A stretch of 64,000 nt of DNA, taken from positions 6,820,001-6,884,000 of the forward strand of contig JAPFFF010000003.1 in NCBI GenBank assembly GCA_039105265.1. The letters run 5' to 3'. The DNA is from Tritrichomonas musculus. Its lineage: Eukaryota > Parabasalia > Tritrichomonadida > Tritrichomonadidae. Below the pieces are notes generated by a model. That model worked only from the letters and a program-made list of their open reading frames with translations, searched no databases and had not been told where the DNA came from. The translations under genes were made by a program, and so were the position numbers. Positions 19,220-29,284 of this stretch are shown here, one piece after another. How positions within the stretch are numbered: position 1 is the first letter of the stretch; each line of letters opens with the position of its first letter.

Positions 19220-20023
19220 ATGTTCAATAAGCTTAAAAGGCAATTTAACAAAGCAGTTGAAGAATTTTCACTTGTATCTGAAGGTGACAAGATCATGGTT
19301 GGTCTTTCAGGAGGAAAAGATTCCTTGACTCTATTAAACTTTCTTGGACTTTTAAGAGATAGTAAACCAAATTCGTTTGATATAATAGCAGCACACATCA
19401 AATTTACAAATCTTCCATATTCTGTTGATATTGATTATCTTACGAAATTTTGTGAAGATCGAAAAATTGAATTTCATCTTATAGAAGATCAGATCAGAGA
19501 AGCTCACATGACTAAAGGCACATGCCTTCATTGTTCACGCTTTAGAAGAGCCAAACTGATGGAATTGACCCGTGAGTATGGTTGTAACAAACTTGCATTA
19601 GGGCATCATCTTGATGATGTCGTGGCGACATTACTCATGAATATGTCACAACATGGAAGGTTTGCTGGAATGGCTATTAAACTTAATATAACAGTTGGTG
19701 AAATGAAATACCCTTTAACGATTATTCGACCTTTGTGCTATGTATCAGAAGATGATATAAGAGCTTTTATTAAAGAGGAAGGATATAAACCTGAAAAATG
19801 CAGATGTCCTTGGGGTGACACTGGATTTAGATCAAAAACTAGAGATGTTGTTGATTTATTATGCCAGAATGATGAAAAAGTAAGAATGAATCTTTTCAAA
19901 TCTCAATTTAATATTGATGAAAAATATCTTACTTCGAATCCACTAAAAATTGATTCCGAGCAAACAGGAGATATAGAAGATATCGATACTTCTGGTAAAA
20001 ACTGTGCTTGTGGAAATGAATGA
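19220..20023 (+). CDS. ttcA: TtcA-like tRNA 2-thiocytidine synthetase
   Basis: The protein is 267 residues from the ATG at 19220; the codon before it, TTG, also extends the frame but is not a start. The PP-loop motif SGGKDSLTLLNF (near 30-42) binds ATP. The CLHCSRFRR segment (near 102-110) supplies the paired cysteines of the TtcA family that bind the Fe-S cluster, and LALGHHLDDVVATLLMNM and VIRPLCYV-type IIRPLCYVSEDDI match TtcA closely. Bacterial TtcA thiolates cytidine-32 of some tRNAs. The closest eukaryotic relatives (CTU1/NCS6) have a different CxxC region, so this looks like a bacterial-type enzyme. The C-terminal CRCPW and CACGNE may add metal ligands. Confidence 0.88.
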   Translation: MFNKLKRQFNKAVEEFSLVSEGDKIMVGLSGGKDSLTLLNFLGLLRDSKPNSFDIIAAHIKFTNLPYSVDIDYLTKFCEDRKIEFHLIEDQIREAHMTKGTCLHCSRFRRAKLMELTREYGCNKLALGHHLDDVVATLLMNMSQHGRFAGMAIKLNITVGEMKYPLTIIRPLCYVSEDDIRAFIKEEGYKPEKCRCPWGDTGFRSKTRDVVDLLCQNDEKVRMNLFKSQFNIDEKYLTSNPLKIDSEQTGDIEDIDTSGKNCACGNE

Positions 20024-20170
20024 ATAAAAAACTATATATAATACTTTTTTTTATATTATATTTCTTAATACTCCATTGTAATTAATTTTTCATTTTCATT
20101 TTTTTTACATTGAAAAAATATAATTGATGGAAATGCTTTTACTTGATTTCAAATTCCTCATTTTCCTTTT

Positions 20171-20593
20171 ATGGATAAAAGCGTTATTATCTCCAAAATT
20201 TTAAATTCTATTGCATTGAGATTAAATTTGAAAAAGTCTGTTTGTATACCTTTTACTTTCAATTTTCTCCCAAAATTTAAAATATTTATAAAAATGAGCT
20301 CTGCAGCATCTGCTCTCAAAGGACAATTAAATTTAATCGACGAAGCCGATATTATAGCTACATCACAACTTAAAAAGCGTTGCGTTTATCATAGTGTTGA
20401 TTGGGAAGTTGGAATGAGTGTCGCTGGAAGTGATGGCGATTCAAATCCGCATCCATATGTAAATCTAGTATTCAGAGGAGTTGATGAAAAAGGAAATATA
20501 AAAACTTATCCAGTTACTTATTCGCTTCAACAATTTTACGATTTTGTTTCAAATGTTCAAAGAATGCAAAAATCAATATCATCATTTAAATGA
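20171..20593 (+). CDS. COMM-domain-like small protein
   Basis: The longest reading is 140 residues. The first 41 (MDKSVIIS to IFIK) look like translated leader, and the ATG at 20294 (MSSAASALKGQLN) is the likelier start, giving 99 residues. The C-terminal part has the COMM-domain pattern: a central VDWEVGMSVA, then PYVNLVFRGVDEKGN, and a closing helix LQQFYDFVSNVQRMQ. COMMD proteins form the ring of the Commander endosomal recycling complex. This protein is shorter than most because it lacks the N-terminal helical domain. The match is by eye only, so another small alpha/beta fold is possible. Confidence 0.6.
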   Translation: MDKSVIISKILNSIALRLNLKKSVCIPFTFNFLPKFKIFIKMSSAASALKGQLNLIDEADIIATSQLKKRCVYHSVDWEVGMSVAGSDGDSNPHPYVNLVFRGVDEKGNIKTYPVTYSLQQFYDFVSNVQRMQKSISSFK

Positions 20594-20929
20594 AATCTAT
20601 ATTCATAGAATGTAGCAAACAAAAACATTTTTTTATTTAAATATACGCTTTTTTGATTAAACTGCCTTATCTATTAAAAGTTTCGTTTTTTTGTGAAATG
20701 CATTCAAATTAATAGATTTTTCCAGCATTTTTTATTGCTCATTTTAATGGTATTAATATTTTTATAAATATGTTTTAAAAAAATACTCAAACAAATCTAA
20801 ATGTATATTACGTGCTGATAATATAATCAAGTGTTTTAATATCAGCTTGATTCATCATTTGAATGTTAGAATGTATTGAAAATAATAATATCTTTGAATA
20901 TAAATAAGTAAGAAAGAAACACAATTTTA
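20594..20929. other. Spacer between convergent genes
   Basis: AT-rich DNA with no open frame or repeat of note. It holds the 3' ends of the COMM-like and GP63-like genes. Confidence 0.5.
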
Positions 20930-22816
20930 TTATATAACAAGAGAAGTTTTAACTTCTTCATATATGTCATCTCGGTTTTGATTCCCGTCTTGAGTATTTC
21001 CATTTCCCGTTTTTTTGTCAATTATCTTATCCTCCAACTTTCTTTTCCTTATTTGCATTGCAATCCCAACGATTACAACCAAAAATACGAATGATGCGAA
21101 AACAATGATGATTATTTTCTGAGTTTTATTAAACATAAAATCATTCCAAATTTGATTGGGTGATGTCTCAGGTGGTGGGGAAGGAGTTGGCCCAACAATT
21201 CCATACATTTTTCGAATTCCACAAGCAAATTTTGGATTTGGACAAACGATTTCCCCTTTAAAATCGTCGAAAGTTAATTTTTGGCCTTCGTATAAACATT
21301 GTTTGCCTTCATCATCAACAAAAACAGTCAAAGTATCGTTTGGACTACATAATGAGCGATAGCAAGCGCCATGATGATAAGGATAAAATGAGAAAGAACT
21401 TCTTAATAATGTTGACATGAAGCATAAAGACTCTCCGCCGTATATTTCTCCGTTTTTGTAAGCATTATCGTTATTCAAGGTCAAATCCGCGCACCTTGAA
21501 TTAACGTATGGTGCTTTATATAATAAGTAATCATGAATCTCCGATCTTCCTCTCAATCCAATCATTAGAGGATCAGTAAAGTTCCTCATCTCGCAGAATT
21601 TTTGATCATCTTCATTGGCTGGAATATTGCAATCAACTCTTACGCCTTTACACAATGCAATTCCGAGAAAGTCATATGTGCAAACATCAGTGTTCATATC
21701 TTCAGGATTGCACATATAATGTTTCGGGAAAGATATTTGTGGTGCTGTATTTGGAAAAGTTGTTAACTGTTTCATATTTAATGATTCACCATCACCCCAT
21801 GCCATTTTTTCAGCCATACTGAAGTTTGCGTCATACCAACCTGTATCAGCAAGTAAAGCAAAAACCAATTTTGATATATGGTTTTGTCCTATAGTCAATC
21901 CGACAAACATATCGTCAATATAGAGTCTTGCTTCAGGATGACTGCCAAAAGTGCCAGTCCCTCCTCCATCTTCTAGTTCAATGCCAGCTGGAACATCTGA
22001 AGCAAAATATTCAACTCCAAAACGTTCAACAGCAAATTTATGAGAATTTTCTGTTTGTAAAATTCTAAAAGTTTTGTGAGGGTACTTGGTGGATGAATAT
22101 GCGATGATTGGAAGAGAATCGTAAGATTTATTCGTTTTTGGATTTATCCAAGTATGCATAGCTCTATAGCTAACTCCAAGTGCATGAATCAATTCGTGCA
22201 ATAAAGTTGTAAAGAAAAGTCTGTCAAAGCTCGATTCGTTTTGAGGATAACTTGGAATGTTTGCAGAATTAACAATAATGGCACCTTGAATTGGCCTTCC
22301 ATATTCTGGTTCGACTATCTCATAAAAAGCAGAAGCTAATGTTGAGCTGTAACTTCCAAACGGGCGTGTAGTAACTGTAATGAATGTGTCGTAATTTTCT
22401 ATGTACTGTTTTTCAACAAAAATATCTGTTAGATTGCTTAATTTAAAGCCGTGCTCAAATCTCGTTACATTAATAGCGCGTTTTATATAATTATTGATAT
22501 TTATTAGAGTTTGATTAAGCACATCGATTTTTTTTTCTGTGAGAAGATCATCTTCAAGGCACGTTTCATCTCTTCCGCCCCAGGAAATAATTTGACCAGC
22601 ACTTTTACAGATTAGTTTATCGTTATTATTTGTTAAAGGCGATAAATCAAACATAATACGAATTGGCTCTCTTTTTGAAGCGATAATTGCGTTTGAGTCT
22701 TTGATTAGTCCTGGATTTGGTGGAAACCGAAGCTTACGTATATCTATTTTTGATTGTAATAAATCATGAGCGCATTTACCAAAACAAATCGTTGAAATGA
22801 TGATCAAAGTGATCAT
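20930..22816 (-). CDS. GP63/leishmanolysin-like surface metalloprotease (M8)
   Basis: The protein has 628 residues from the ATG at 22816. An upstream TTG extends the frame but is not a start. The N-terminal MITLIIISTICFGKCAHD is a signal peptide. The zinc motif HELIHALGV (HExxH) lies near residue 206, and the third His ligand is probably in SHPEARLYIDD about 85 residues later, as in leishmanolysins. A Cys-rich C-terminal region follows. It ends in a single hydrophobic segment (IIIIVFASFVFLVVIVGIA) and a basic cytoplasmic tail. The form is a type I surface protease; in trichomonads GP63-like proteases are a large family linked with host contact. It is divergent from the NELF-B-like gene, 71 bases apart. 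Confidence 0.92.
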   Translation of the reverse strand: MITLIIISTICFGKCAHDLLQSKIDIRKLRFPPNPGLIKDSNAIIASKREPIRIMFDLSPLTNNNDKLICKSAGQIISWGGRDETCLEDDLLTEKKIDVLNQTLININNYIKRAINVTRFEHGFKLSNLTDIFVEKQYIENYDTFITVTTRPFGSYSSTLASAFYEIVEPEYGRPIQGAIIVNSANIPSYPQNESSFDRLFFTTLLHELIHALGVSYRAMHTWINPKTNKSYDSLPIIAYSSTKYPHKTFRILQTENSHKFAVERFGVEYFASDVPAGIELEDGGGTGTFGSHPEARLYIDDMFVGLTIGQNHISKLVFALLADTGWYDANFSMAEKMAWGDGESLNMKQLTTFPNTAPQISFPKHYMCNPEDMNTDVCTYDFLGIALCKGVRVDCNIPANEDDQKFCEMRNFTDPLMIGLRGRSEIHDYLLYKAPYVNSRCADLTLNNDNAYKNGEIYGGESLCFMSTLLRSSFSFYPYHHGACYRSLCSPNDTLTVFVDDEGKQCLYEGQKLTFDDFKGEIVCPNPKFACGIRKMYGIVGPTPSPPPETSPNQIWNDFMFNKTQKIIIIVFASFVFLVVIVGIAMQIRKRKLEDKIIDKKTGNGNTQDGNQNRDDIYEEVKTSLVI

Positions 22817-22887
22817 CAAATTTTTACTCTTCAAAAATTGATTGTATTGGTTAATTATTACCTTAATTTTTGACCTTTTAAATCAAA
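22817..22887. promoter_or_regulatory. 71-bp shared upstream region of two divergent genes
   Basis: Both genes must carry their core promoters in this short stretch. On the GP63 side the sequence TCAATTTTTGAAG lies close to the ATG; on the other side TCAAAATG overlaps the start. These TCA-rich positions resemble the initiator-type promoters known from Trichomonas, but that is inference. Confidence 0.45.
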
Positions 22888-24123
22888 ATGGAAGATAAGC
22901 ATTTTATTCACGAAAATGGGAATGTAAAATTAAAAGAAGCTCTTGAAGCTTCAGATGAACCATTGCAGCTTATTGAATCTCTTCAAGCATGTGATCATTT
23001 TGATTTTGAACCATTTGCGCCATTATTCCAACTTGGAGAAATTTCTAACTTTGGCGTTTCAGATTTACTTGGAAAATTTATTCTAGAGCAGAAAAATCAA
23101 CTAATCGATAAAATCAAAGCAATGAGTCCTTATGAAGTTAATTGTTTATTTCGTACTTTGCAGCCATACACCATGATTCCTGCCTTTCATGATGTGATAA
23201 AGTATGTAATTGATAGATCAAGAAAAATTCCAGACTGGTTTATAATACCAGAAGATTTAAAAGTTGAAATGACGCCAGCTGATCGTTTACGTATGTTTAA
23301 AGATAGGCCTGCTGATTTTGAAGAATGGCTTCCTACGGTTTTTGAAGAAGCACTTTGCGATTTTGAAGATGGTGATAATTTCAGCTATCTTAACCTTTTT
23401 AAAACAATTGCACGATATTGCTTCCAGCATATAGAACTTCACGAAATAGCGGTTCGTTATTGTGAAGAAAAATATTTTGCAGATTATCATCCCATGTACA
23501 GTGTTACCAGATTCAGATTAGCGCTATTTAATTCGCCGCTAGCAAAAATTGATCCAGCTCGACCTTTGTCAATACTTGTTTTGAAAGCAATTAAAGATAA
23601 AGATCATGCTGATTTTCATTTAATGATAAAGGCAGCAGAAATTTGTCCAAAAATTGCGCAAATCATTTTTTCTGTTCCAAACTTTATGATTCAATTTCGA
23701 ATGATTTCTTACACTTTGGGCTTTGGAGTTAATCGCGACCTTAAAAAAATTTGGACTCCACACCTAAATTCGGGAAATGAAGCAGCTTGTGAGTATATGA
23801 AAGAAAATCCTTTCTTCGCACGTGTTATCGCAGTTAATGCTGCACAAGGAGTTATTATCAATCAAAAATTGTTCGAAACCCTCGAATTTTGTCAGCCACA
23901 AGTTGATGTTAATTACATTTTTTGTCGTTTGAAATATGATCCTAAGTATGAATTTTTGTTGCAAAAATGGGCTTCATTGAATAGTGCTTGTTTCATTGAT
24001 TATATTACTTCATGTTTATCAAGGGGAGCTCAAATTCCACCTTTTGAAACGATTCCTGAACTTTCTATACAGCAGCAAGAAATTTATGAATACATTAAAA
24101 GTACACAAAATCAAGATAATTAA
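22888..24123 (+). CDS. NELF-B / COBRA1-like protein
   Basis: This 411-residue, all-helical protein resembles the N-terminal two thirds of human NELF-B. Its LKEALEASDEPLQLIESLQ lines up with LKETLTNCTEPLKAIEQFQ, and a later LAKIDPARPLSILVLKAI with ICTVDPCHKFTWCLDACI, in the same order and with similar spacing. NELF-B is a core subunit of the negative elongation factor that pauses RNA polymerase II near promoters. The protein is shorter than the human one because the C-terminal part is reduced. Recognition is from memory of the human sequence, so it should be treated as a strong hint. Other helical-repeat proteins remain possible. Confidence 0.6.
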   Translation: MEDKHFIHENGNVKLKEALEASDEPLQLIESLQACDHFDFEPFAPLFQLGEISNFGVSDLLGKFILEQKNQLIDKIKAMSPYEVNCLFRTLQPYTMIPAFHDVIKYVIDRSRKIPDWFIIPEDLKVEMTPADRLRMFKDRPADFEEWLPTVFEEALCDFEDGDNFSYLNLFKTIARYCFQHIELHEIAVRYCEEKYFADYHPMYSVTRFRLALFNSPLAKIDPARPLSILVLKAIKDKDHADFHLMIKAAEICPKIAQIIFSVPNFMIQFRMISYTLGFGVNRDLKKIWTPHLNSGNEAACEYMKENPFFARVIAVNAAQGVIINQKLFETLEFCQPQVDVNYIFCRLKYDPKYEFLLQKWASLNSACFIDYITSCLSRGAQIPPFETIPELSIQQQEIYEYIKSTQNQDN

Positions 24124-24888
24124 TTGAGTTCTTATATTACTTTCTATTCAATTGAATAGCATTAAACTTTCTAATGTATGATAAATATGTTATATGTAAT
24201 AATATAGTTTATCATAAAATGATCATGGATAATATATTATATACTAGCAAAATTTGTTCACCTATGAATTTATAAATAATTGCTTAAAAAAGAGATCTAT
24301 AAGTAATATAATTTATTAGATTTATTTATTTTTTATTTCATCTAATATTTTTAATTATAAATTTTTTCGATGATTAAAATTAAATAAACATTGATCATAT
24401 TACTAATCTTAGCATGCGATACGAGGGATTCGGATAATTTTTTTTATTACAAAAAATATAGAAAGAAGTCGGTTAATGATTACATGTGAATTTTATTCTT
24501 TAAATCTGAAAAGTATAGTCATCCACAAATGATAAACAAATAAATGGTGTATATCATGCGGCTTCACCTGAATCGGAATATGTGTATGAATATTCGTAAT
24601 CGCTGCATTCGATTGTGTGCGCTTTATATATAGGAACTGTGTCATTTGATTTGACCTTTTTATTGAAGGTTGTTTCTCTTTGATATTCTGCTTTAGAGCC
24701 GCAACAACCCATTTTATATGAAGTTCTCGTAAACGGTCGCTAAAGAATGATTTCATATTTATATTTCTTGTATATTTCTTTTTAGTTTTATTATTTGAAT
24801 ATACTTTAATATTTGGTATCAAATCTTGATCTGCTTTTTATCATTATTTCATTCGAATTGAATTGAAAAATTGACATAGATTTGAAAA
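24124..24888. other. Intergenic region with one weak small ORF
   Basis: Mostly AT-rich. A minus-strand open frame from the ATG at 24756 to 24493 would give 88 residues (begins MKSFFSDRLRELHIKWVV). It has no recognisable domain, but its base composition is less A/T-skewed than the surrounding DNA, so a small gene cannot be excluded. The last 130 bases are the 5' region of the UCH gene. Confidence 0.3.
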
Positions 24889-25575
24889 ATGGCAGAAGAA
24901 GATGGTATTTTAACTCCACTTTCAAATGATCCAGAAAGTCTCACTGATTTTGCTGAAACAATTGGTCTTGATCCAGAATCCTTTTCGTTTAATGAAGTTT
25001 TTTCATTTGATGATGAAATGTTGCAATTAATACCTAAACCAGTTCATTCAATCATATTCCTTTATCCGCTTGACAATAAAGATGATTTTCTTGAAAAGCG
25101 TCACTCCGAAGAAACGTCTTCTTCTGATTCTAATATACCATGGTTTACTAAGCAAACAGTTCCAAATGCATGTGGTACAATAGCTGTTATCCATACAATT
25201 TTGAATAACTTACCGCATGTCCGTATAATACCAGATACATGGCTTGAAAAGTTTGTTGAGAAGTCAAAAAATATGACACCAGAAGAGAGAGCTGATTATA
25301 TCGAATCTAATGATGAAATTCAAGAGCTTCATGAAGACGCTGCTGTTGAAGATACAACCCCTATTCAAGATGATTCTGGAATGAATCATTTTATAACTTT
25401 CATTGAAAAAGATGGTAAATGTTGGGAGCTCGACGGATTGAAGCCTAAGCCAATATGTCATGGTCCAACGAATGATCTTTTAACTTCTACTGTTAAAATA
25501 ATTAACAGCGATTTTTTGCCACATCTCGATGACCCTATGAAAATTTCTGCTGTTGCGTTCAGTGGCAATGCATAA
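24889..25575 (+). CDS. Ubiquitin C-terminal hydrolase (UCH, peptidase C12)
   Basis: This 228-residue protein is the usual length for UCH-L1/L3-type enzymes. The catalytic set is complete: oxyanion Gln89 in KQTVPNACGT, nucleophile Cys95, His167 in NHFITF and Asp182 in ELDGLKP. The enzyme releases small adducts from the C-terminus of ubiquitin. The active-site crossover loop corresponds to about residues 135-165 and is Asp/Glu-rich (EDAAVEDTTPIQDDSG), typical of the family. There is no C-terminal extension of UCH37 type. The start ATG follows GAAAA and is in frame with upstream stops. Confidence 0.92.
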   Translation: MAEEDGILTPLSNDPESLTDFAETIGLDPESFSFNEVFSFDDEMLQLIPKPVHSIIFLYPLDNKDDFLEKRHSEETSSSDSNIPWFTKQTVPNACGTIAVIHTILNNLPHVRIIPDTWLEKFVEKSKNMTPEERADYIESNDEIQELHEDAAVEDTTPIQDDSGMNHFITFIEKDGKCWELDGLKPKPICHGPTNDLLTSTVKIINSDFLPHLDDPMKISAVAFSGNA

Positions 25576-26371
25576 AATATGTTTTAATTAATTATTCGGC
25601 AAGTAGGAAGAAATATAAATTATATTTAAATAAAATATGTATTTCTTTTTTGTCTGTATATTTTACAGTATTTATTATCACTATTGATAACATTTCGAAT
25701 ATTATTATTGTGTTTTCTTATTTTCTCAGTTTTAACAATTCTCATTAAATTTTCAAATGGGTAAAGATGATGCTCATAATCACTATTTTGTAAAATTTAT
25801 CTTATGCACATATAATCAAATTGATATATATAAATATAATTCAAGTGCGATTGTAAATCATTCCTAATGAAAATAATTCGTTTTATATTTTTTATTTTCT
25901 CAATAAAACAAGAGAAATGCTTTTTAATATTTAATTTTCTATATTTTTTGTACTTAGAAAGAAGATTTTCAATATTTCTTTTTGTACATGATCTTGATTC
26001 TATAAAAATAAGTAAGAATAGTGAATTTAAGTATTTTTTAAAATTAATTCTGATATTTGCTCATGAGGAAGACTGTCTACGTTAAATGTGTTTTAGACTC
26101 TTTTTAAACTATAAAAATAATCCAATCATAAAAAGAAAGAACATTATTGTTAAAATTATGCACTAACGATAAAAAAAATGAAGATATAATCATTTGAGAA
26201 TGGTTTCGAACCTAATTGAACTATTGGTAATAATTCAAAAAAAAAAAAAAAAGTGAAATTAAATGAAAAGGACGTTTATTTATTTGATTTATCTAAATTG
26301 AATTATTGCAATCAAATGTATTTGTGAACTTTTTAAACTTTTTGATAAATTATTTTGTTTGGGATTCAAAT
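25576..26371. other. AT-rich intergenic region
   Basis: A 72-codon ATG frame at 25867-26085 is Phe/Ile-rich and looks like chance in AT-rich DNA. A poly-A run lies near 26240. I see nothing else. Confidence 0.4.
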
Positions 26372-27349
26372 ATGGAATCAGCAAGTGATTTCGAACAAAA
26401 TGATGAAATTGAAAATGGAATTCCAAAATTTACGCAATGGGAGCATCGTTTTTCTCTATTTGGATTGCATTTTTATTATGTTCCATCAATATCAAAAACA
26501 TTTATTAATCATTGGGAAGTGAGCCTTTGTATGCCAATTCTTGTTAATTGTATTATATGGGGATCATACTTGTTATTTTTGATTTCATATATATTTGTAC
26601 TGGATTGGACTTTGAAACCATTTATTTTGATTACAGTTCTATTATCATTTTATGTTTTATCTTATTTTGGTATTATTTTAGAAGGTCCAGGTTATCTTCC
26701 CTTTTTTTACCCTCATCGCTATCCAACTGCAAATAATAAATATCCAGATTACTTAAGTGGAATGGTTACAACGAACCAACAGCTTGATTTTGTTAAACAA
26801 AGAATTAACATGTCTGATGCGCATTTTTTCAAATCTGCAAGGCGTATTGTTATTCGACCAGATCATTTCTGTGATTGGTGTGCGTGTTTTATTGGCAAAA
26901 AGAATTTTAAACTTTTTTTCCTTTTCAATTTTTGGGGAGTTTTATATATCTGCGTTTTTGGCGTTTTTACATTGCTAGGATTTGCCAAAGAGACAGAAAA
27001 TAAAACGCCAAATGTTTTTTTCCTTATTTTTAGCATGATTTATCTTTTCATGGCCTTTTTCTTCTGTATTTTTCAAGTTATTTTTGTTGTGCAAACATTT
27101 TATTCGATTTTAACTGATACAAGAGAATTTGAAAGCATGAAAAAAGGAAAGAAAAAAGGAGCTGATGTTCCTCTCCTTGAAAATGATCAAGAATATCTTG
27201 AAAAAACATCTTGTTTGAAAAAATTCGAAGATGTGTTTGGAAGTATAAAATATTGGTTTTTGTGGTTGTTACCGGTTGGTGCATTTCATGGTGTTGATGA
27301 TTATCTGCTTGTGAAAACGCGGGAAGATGAAAATGATTGGTTTATATGA
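26372..27349 (+). CDS. DHHC-family palmitoyltransferase with a DHFC motif
   Basis: The protein has 325 residues from the ATG at 26372; the frame extends further upstream without an ATG. Four hydrophobic segments are visible, two before and two after a cysteine-rich core. The core reads ARRIVIRPDHFCDWCACFIG followed by KKNFKLFFLFNFWG, matching the DHHC-CRD pattern. The second His of the signature is Phe (D164, H165, F166, C167), while the acceptor Cys is kept. The family transfers palmitate to protein cysteines via that Cys. DHYC variants such as yeast Akr1 are active, so DHFC may be too. A GPGYLP element ahead of the core fits the DPG region. Several usual zinc cysteines are missing, a further divergence. 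Confidence 0.85.
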   Translation: MESASDFEQNDEIENGIPKFTQWEHRFSLFGLHFYYVPSISKTFINHWEVSLCMPILVNCIIWGSYLLFLISYIFVLDWTLKPFILITVLLSFYVLSYFGIILEGPGYLPFFYPHRYPTANNKYPDYLSGMVTTNQQLDFVKQRINMSDAHFFKSARRIVIRPDHFCDWCACFIGKKNFKLFFLFNFWGVLYICVFGVFTLLGFAKETENKTPNVFFLIFSMIYLFMAFFFCIFQVIFVVQTFYSILTDTREFESMKKGKKKGADVPLLENDQEYLEKTSCLKKFEDVFGSIKYWFLWLLPVGAFHGVDDYLLVKTREDENDWFI

Positions 27350-27850
27350 TTTACAATCTTATCATTTTGTGATTTGTCTTAAATGTTATCTATCCATTTG
27401 CTATTTATTTCAAAATTCTAATTATGTTTTTATGTTTTTTTATTTGATAGTAAATTGTTAGATTTTATGTCCTTGTCTGTTTAAAGAAATGAATTTATGA
27501 TTAAATAAATAGTAAATGTGCTGATAGAATGTAAGTTTTATGCTGATTAATTTTAGTACTAAAATAAAAACGAATTGTGGAACCTAGTTCTAAAAATTAG
27601 AGATTTGTTATTGGTGAATTGTTTTCCATATTCACCAAAACTTAGTTTTATATTCCATATTTATTGTCATAATAAGAAATAGAAAAACTATCAAAATGTC
27701 ACTGCAGAATCAGATTTGATAAGGTATCAATATGTATTTTGCAATATCAATAAGTATTATTTACAATATGAAGAAGATAATAGATGTATTCCATTTAAAT
27801 ATGGATAAATTTTTCACCATAATTAATCGTTATCCTTTTTTAATAATATT
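27350..27850. other. AT-rich intergenic region
   Basis: No gene, tRNA or clear repeat was recognised. Confidence 0.5.
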
Positions 27851-28771
27851 ATGAGCTCGCCACTTGATGAGTTTTACAAGAATTTTCCACTGACTTTTGT
27901 TGACTGTAATCTATCGGAACAACACTTAGCAAAATTGCCTTCATGTATCAATGAAGCTCGAGATCAAATTTTACACCGCTCATGGAATCGTCCAGATTCT
28001 GAAGAAGCAGAGATCGGAAATTGTATAGCAAAGCATATTTATTTACACGCTACTGGTAATTTTGGATATGAAGAAAATATAAACAATGATCCAAATCAAA
28101 GTATTAATGAACTTATAGCAGCGCATCGAATTAGCGAAACTAGTTGTGGACTGGTAAGTGATATCGATATAAGTCAACGTAGTGAACTCATTAGATTAAA
28201 TTCAGTTCCTGAAATTAAAGAAAAAATTGATGATTTCGACTTTAAAAATAACTCTTTTCATGAAATACTCCGCTTCTGTTATTCGCATGGAATGTATGTA
28301 GGACATGATATTGAAATCGAAGAATTAAAATCAATGGCTAGATGGATTTTACAAAATGAATTTGATGGTGTTACGTTTGATCATTTCTCAACATTGATGC
28401 AACAATCTATTGATATGTCAGTACTTGCTCAATACGCCGCTAAAATGGGACCTGATCATGATGAAGAAAGTAAAAATCGTCTTAATAGCTTAACTGATAA
28501 AGCTTTATCAATTACATTGCAAATGGAAAAGCATAATTCAATTATACAGCATGAGGCAGGTCTTTTATTAAATGCCTCAAATGAAGCAGTTGAAAGAAAA
28601 CCAATCTCAGACTTTCAAGCCAAAGTTCTCCATTCTCATATTCAATCACAAATGCAAATTGAAGATAAAATTGAAAAAGGAGCCCAAGTACATACAAGTT
28701 CGAGTTCAAATTCTCAATTAGCTTCACAGAATCAAGATGATGCGGCTGTTAATTCCAATGATAATTCATAA
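27851..28771 (+). CDS. Unrecognised soluble helical protein
   Basis: This 306-residue protein has ordinary codon use, a clean ATG and upstream stops, so it is probably real. It is acidic and helix-rich, without signal peptide or membrane segments. A central segment, SFHEILRFCYSHGMYVGHDI then LKSMARWILQNEFDG, may be a folded helical domain. The last 50 residues are Ser/Gln/Asn-rich and probably disordered. No family is recognised. Confidence 0.7.
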   Translation: MSSPLDEFYKNFPLTFVDCNLSEQHLAKLPSCINEARDQILHRSWNRPDSEEAEIGNCIAKHIYLHATGNFGYEENINNDPNQSINELIAAHRISETSCGLVSDIDISQRSELIRLNSVPEIKEKIDDFDFKNNSFHEILRFCYSHGMYVGHDIEIEELKSMARWILQNEFDGVTFDHFSTLMQQSIDMSVLAQYAAKMGPDHDEESKNRLNSLTDKALSITLQMEKHNSIIQHEAGLLLNASNEAVERKPISDFQAKVLHSHIQSQMQIEDKIEKGAQVHTSSSSNSQLASQNQDDAAVNSNDNS

Positions 28772-29284
28772 ATAGATAGAATATTTAAAATCAATGCAAG
28801 AATTGTCCACTTATTTTATTGTATAGTAAAATGTTAATAAACGCATGGGAATTATTTTTTGTTAGTCTTCTTGAATTTAAAAAAAATCACTTTTTAGAAA
28901 AGGAAGTGAAGTGAAAGCAACCAATTTGTTTAAACTTTCAGAATGAAATCATTTCTTATATAAGCAATTAAAAAACATTTTATCGAATGGGATCAAGAAA
29001 TGAAAACGAAAATCGGATTGATTGCCATATTGAATATGTTTGATATTATTTCAAACAAGGTTCAAAATTAATCAGTATCAAATGCAAAAACAATATCAAG
29101 TAATAAAATAAGTATTAAATAACAATGCTAATTAAAAGCAACTTAAATATGACGTTGTAATCAATGATAGCAATTAAATATAAAAAGGTAGCTAAAGCAA
29201 ATATTCACAAAATAAAAAATTCAAATTAGTCAATACTTTAATATAATTGCCGCAATTAACAAGAAAAAAAAAATTAAATATAAT
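28772..29284. other. Spacer between convergent genes
   Basis: AT-rich DNA with no recognisable feature beyond short A-runs. Confidence 0.5.

Noticed and set aside
24493-24756. Minus-strand 88-residue gene upstream of UCH
   Set aside because: It has an ATG but no domain and no supporting context; left as a weak possibility in the spacer entry.
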